From the NCBI GenBank assembly GCA_036971715.1, contig JAVHJL010000002.1:1148501-1212500 (forward strand): a stretch of 64,000 bases of DNA, given 5' to 3'. The notes below the pieces were generated by a model that saw nothing but the letters and a program-made list of their open reading frames with translations, was not told the DNA's origin and did not search any database. Positions 60,141 through 64,000 of the stretch are shown in pieces. Both the position numbers and the translations under genes were made by a program. The first letter of the stretch is position 1, and each line of letters begins with the position of its first letter. The stretch is from Arthrobotrys musiformis. Taxonomy: Eukaryota > Ascomycota > Orbiliomycetes > Orbiliales > Orbiliaceae.

Positions 60141-61336
60141 ACCTCTACAGCATTTCTCCCTCGCGGGAATCCTTTACGCAAATTATATATATGTTTCAAT
60201 TACCAACATGACGGATTATTGTCTTGAGTACAGAAGCCAGCGTGCATGGGGGAATATTTATACTAAATCCCTTTTCCTTTCTTTTCCTTTTTTTTGTCTC
60301 CTACAGATTCATTTGGGTTTGGTCTTTCCAGCATGGCGTTAGCATTGGAGTCACGGTGTATTGGATAATGTTGTCGTTTTTTTATCTCTCATTTTTTGTC
60401 TTTACTCCGGTTTCATTGCGTGGGACAGACGCCAGCGGAATTGGGGGAATCCAAATCAAAAAAATCACACGTTTATCTTTTTGGTCATTTATCCTGTTCT
60501 ATCCTGTTTTATTTACATCTTTCCCGTTGTTTGGTTTTTGATCTTTCTGTTGTTTTTTTCTTTGTTTTTTTTTACAAAAAAATATTGGGAGCGCAACGGA
60601 ATTACTAAAAATATGGGGGGCACTGGGGATATGGGACTTGTTAAATTCTCCGGCCGGCCATTCGTTTATAAACATTGCTCACAACCACGTTATTATTCTA
60701 GTACCTCTTTTTGGTCTTTTTATCAAAAAATGTTCCTTTGCTATTATTTTATCTTATTATTCATTAAAGTTATTACTATTATCTCATTCTATTACTCCTA
60801 CTTTTTTCTTACAATTTTTGATTTCTTTTTTGTTGATATTTGCATTACCGTTTTGATGAATCGTTTGGTTTTTGGACTTCCTATCGATCGATGTCGGTAC
60901 TTGAGGTTTGGATCCATGGACTATCGTTTCTTAAGATCTTACGGGGGGATATTTTTGTTCTGTATGGCTTTTTTTTTACGTATCTTTATGGTTTTACGGA
61001 ATTGCTTTTGGTATTCATGTTGGTTTATTGGTAGTAGCTAGTGATAGTCTAGAATAAAATACAATATACTATACATTTGAATACTCTGGATGAAGAAGAT
61101 GGTAGAGTTTATAGCCCCCTACCCCCTGTGAGGGACAATATTGTGCGTGACGTGTTGGGGGTTGTTGCAAATCCGAGCTGGACGTTTAAGGCTTGGCGTC
61201 GGCGGGCGCAAAAAGCTGGGTCTAGCTCTGGGATCCCTGTTCGCCTGTATCCATCCCAAACTTTTTTTTTATCAAGACTCAGACCTTTTGAATATCATAT
61301 CATCATAAAAACCACAACCTTTTAATTTTAGCAACG
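60141..61336. other. Intergenic region between IRE1 and RSA4
   Basis: About 1.2 kb, strongly T-rich on the plus strand (60260-61030). Long open frames rich in Phe, Leu and Ser result from that composition. It presumably holds the IRE1 3' end and the RSA4 promoter. No gene is supported. Confidence 0.45.
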
Positions 61337-63070
61337 ATGGCGACGTTATTACCACCCAAGAGCAAGCGCATCAAACTCGCGGAGCAGAAGAAGGTATTCC
61401 TTTTCTTTCTATCTGTTTAGAATTAATATTTTGATAGAAGCTGATGTTGTATAAAAGACAGCAGAGCAGGCGGAGTTCGACTTGATACCCACCGAGCTAC
61501 CGGATATCCTGATCCAATTCCGCGCATCGGATACCGGCGAGGACTCCAATGCACCCATCAAAGTCAGCGGGGCGATTACAGCCAAACAGCTGGAGGAGTT
61601 GTTAAATAATCTACTCGGGACTGTATTACTCCCCCCAAATCCAACCATTTTACGGACAATATAACTTATTGTAAAAATAGACAGACGATCCGCTACCGTA
61701 CACCTTCAGCGTCGCGAAAGACAGCACGCAAAATCTGTCGAATGTGATAGACGTCCCGGACGACATCTACACTTCCGTTCTAAAACCCGGTTATAAAACC
61801 ACGGAGGATATATTGACGGTTATATACACCCCTCAAGCCATCTTCCGTGTGAGGCCCGTATCGAGGTGTTCGTCGTCGATAGCTGGTCACGAGCAGGCTA
61901 TTCTGGCGGTATGTTTCTCACCGAGGGATTCAAAGAGGATGGTTACTGGTGGCGGGGATAATACGGCTAGGATATGGGATTGTGAGACCGAGACGCCGGT
62001 GAAGACGTTGAAGGGGCATAGTGGGTGGGTGCTTTGCGTTTCGTATTCGCCTTGCGGGAGGTATATTGCGACGGGGAGTTATGATAAGACGGTTAGGTTG
62101 TGGGATGCGAAGAGCGGGGATGCGATTGGGGATGCGATGAAGGGGCATAGTGCTTTTGTTACGGGGTTGGCGTGGGAGCCGTATCATCTGCGGGATGGGG
62201 AGGAGAGTTTGAGGTTTGTGAGTTCGTCGAAGGATTGTACGGTTAGAGTTTGGGATGGACGGTTGAGGAGGGTGGAGATGGCGATGAGTGGGCATGGGGC
62301 TAGTGTTACTTGTGTGAGGTGGGGGGGTAATGGGTTTATTTACTCTGGATCGCAGGATAAGTTGATCAAAGTGTGGGATGGGAAGGATGTATGCTCTCCT
62401 CCTCCTTCTTATATTCATATTGTCGAAGGATACTGACGATGACGGGTAGGGGAAACTACTGCACACGCTAAAGTCGCATTCGCACTGGGTCAACCACATA
62501 GCCCTCTCAACCGACCACGTCCTCCGCACAGGATTCTACGACCACACGGGCAAATCGCCCGAAACCTACGAAGAAAAAAAGGCACTAGCAAAACAACGGT
62601 ACGAAAAGGCCGCCACGATAGGCGGACAGATCATCGAACGCCTCGTCTCCGCCAGCGATGATTTCACAATGTACCTCTGGGAACCTTCGAAGGACACTAA
62701 ACCCGTCAAACGCCTGCTGGGCCATCAGAAGTTAGTCAACCACGTAACTTTCTCGCCGGATGGGAGACTTATCGCGTCTGCGTCGTTCGATAACCATGTG
62801 AAGCTGTGGGATGCGAGGACCGGGGAGTTTCTGGCGAGTTTGAGGGGACACGTTGGGGCGGTTTATCAGTGTGCCTTTTCGCCGGATTCGAGGTTGTTGG
62901 TTAGTTCGAGCAGGGATACGACGTTGAAGGTGTGGGATGCGAGGAAGAGGAAGTTGGCGGTGGATCTGCCGGGGCACAAGGATGAGGTTTTTGCGGTGGA
63001 TTGGAGCCCCGACGGGATGAGGGTTGGCAGCGGCGGGAAAGATAAGGCGGTGAGGTTGTGGAAGCATTAA
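61337..63070 (+). CDS. RSA4: Ribosome assembly factor RSA4 (NLE1), WD40 protein
   Basis: 60S biogenesis factor. Its N-terminal MIDAS-interacting domain contacts the AAA+ ATPase Rea1, which releases assembly factors from pre-60S particles in the nucleus. Exons 61337-61393, 61458-61622, 61681-62388 and 62450-63070 give 516 residues, close to yeast Rsa4 (515). The NLE domain spans about 30-115 (DILIQFRASD, LLNNLLGTTDDPLPYTFSV, VYTPQAIFRVRPVSRC-like sequence). Eight WD40 repeats follow, with repeated GH..V.....SPDG....GS.D...RLWD units. The insertion GFYDHTGKSPETYEEKKALA between repeats 4 and 5 is typical of NLE1. All introns are phase 0. Confidence 0.96.
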
Positions 63071-63585
63071 CCATACACCATTCTACAAGAAAAAAAAGTT
63101 GGTGGAGGTAGTGGGGGGTGGAGGGGCATGGTCATTGGAGGGGAAGCATGGTCCTGTGATCGGTATACGATGCGAAGAGGAAAGCGTCGGCGGCTGCAGA
63201 TATGTTGGAACCTCTTGTCTTTCTCTGTCTTCAAAAGTTGGATATTTCTATTGGCAGCAATTTTGGGGGTTTTATATCTTCGATAGATGTATTTTATATC
63301 ACGTTTTCCGCTGGAGTTTCTTATTTTCAATCTTTCCATTCATCATCCCTGTTGAGTTTGAGGCCGAAGTGAATCAAAATGTGGAGGCGAAAGAAGCCGA
63401 TTGTGGCCTGACCGGGATTAGTTTGACCTTAAACCGCACCCCTGACGGCCCTTCATTAGACACCTTAAACATGTGAACCGCTTCCTCGAACATAAGAGCT
63501 AGTTAATAAGCTCCCAATCCCCCCCCTTCCGCCCACAAACTACAACCGCATCAGCGAACACAGCGCAAGATTACAAAAGACCACA
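63071..63585. other. Intergenic region between RSA4 and ERV2
   Basis: About 515 bases with the presumed 3' end of RSA4 and the promoter of the next gene. A C-rich run (63518-63525) lies near its start. No coding evidence. Confidence 0.4.
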
Positions 63586-64000
63586 ATGCCCAAAAAACCA
63601 CTACAGATGACGACAATGACCCGCACCCGGCCGATAACCTACATCGCCATCATCCTCGCGTTCGTATTCTTCTATTCGTACGTCCTGCTACCGTCGCATC
63701 CGACCTCGTCGCCGTATAACTCGCCCGAGAAGTCGGCGTCGTGGAAGGGCGATGGGGTGTTCAAGACGCCGAGTATTCATGCGCCCGGGGAGGTTATCAT
63801 GCCGAAATTGGGGAATGAGACTATAAAGTAAACTTTTTTCACTCTTTGCCATACTATGGATTTTTGCTAATTGGTGTAGGCAGGAATTGGGAAGGGCGTC
63901 GTGGAAGGTATATATCCCATCTCCAATCGATGGGTGGAAGAGGTGTTAATGGGAAATAGTTATTACACACCATGCTAGCGCGGTTTCCGGAAAACCCCTC
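63586..64000 (+). CDS. ERV2: FAD-linked sulfhydryl oxidase ERV2 (5' part, cut by window end)
   Basis: ER-resident thiol oxidase that makes disulfides with molecular oxygen and passes them to protein disulfide isomerase. Exons 63586-63827, 63880-63907 and 63960 to beyond the window end are visible. An N-terminal signal anchor (ITYIAIILAFVFFYSYVLL) is followed by a lumenal linker and the start of the Erv/ALR domain. Spliced, that reads ETIKQELGRASWKLLHTMLA and then RFPENP, matching the family's LGRxxWxxLHTxxARFPExP. The N-terminal anchor favours ERV2 over the mitochondrial ERV1. The second exon is only 28 nt. The FAD-binding and catalytic CxxC parts lie outside the window. An internal in-frame ATG at 63607 is an alternative start. 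Confidence 0.88.

Noticed and set aside
60224..61041. Long Phe/Leu-rich open frames that look like membrane proteins
   Set aside because: The interval is T-rich, so hydrophobic codons arise from composition. Three frames are open at once.

Overview
This window comes from a filamentous ascomycete, most likely Pezizomycotina. Genes are broken by many short introns, mostly about 50-110 nt, with GT..AG ends and CTAAC-like branch points. The gene set is fungal: a PHO80-type cyclin, Bem46, HIS1, a FAP1/NFX1 protein, IRE1, RSA4 and ERV2. Several genes have no relative I can name and could belong to a less-sampled lineage such as Orbiliomycetes or Pezizomycetes; that placement is inference. Gene-poor stretches of 1-5 kb with simple repeats lie between gene-dense blocks. 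I derived the exon structures by hand from reading frame, splice sites and family conservation.

Layout. 1-420 (-): 5' part of proteasome beta-1 (PRE3), cut by the window edge. 1446-4595: two related secreted proteins arranged tail to tail. 7331-8475 (+): Bem46 alpha/beta hydrolase. 9573-13313 (+): RING/NFX1/R3H protein. 14251-15415 (+): unknown protein. 16472-17852 (-) and 18909-19644 (+): HIS1 and ribosomal protein eS28, divergent. 22452-23795 (-): PHO80-like cyclin with a repeat-rich upstream region of more than 5 kb. 29258-30946 (+): unknown protein with a signal-like N-terminus. 31226-33132 (-) and 33754-34749 (+): peroxisomal-type acyl-CoA ligase divergent from the mitochondrial ATPase assembly factor ATP11. 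35205-36729 (-): unknown. 38163-39757 (+): very acidic unknown protein, followed by an array of six short hairpin repeats. 40509-43190 (+): CSC1/OSCA channel. 43519-43857 (-): 52-residue protein. 44045-45836 (+): PCH2/TRIP13 AAA+ ATPase. 48919-49254 (+): small Cys-rich protein. 50404-52439 (+): CCT2 chaperonin subunit. 52849-53699 (-): unknown. 56334-60140 (+): IRE1. 61337-63070 (+): RSA4. 63586-end (+): ERV2, cut by the window edge.

Most named genes are housekeeping and do not form one pathway. IRE1 and ERV2 both serve ER protein folding and sit within 4 kb. PRE3 and CCT2 serve proteolysis and folding. eS28 and RSA4 belong to the ribosome and its assembly. I see no biosynthetic cluster, intact transposon, CRISPR array or confident tRNA/rRNA gene.

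The least expected feature is the hairpin array at 39814-40126. Its six copies keep a 6-bp stem through compensatory changes at four of six pairs, around a conserved 17-nt loop and a GGGGCA tail. A decayed relative with the same 3' flank lies at about 48789-48831.
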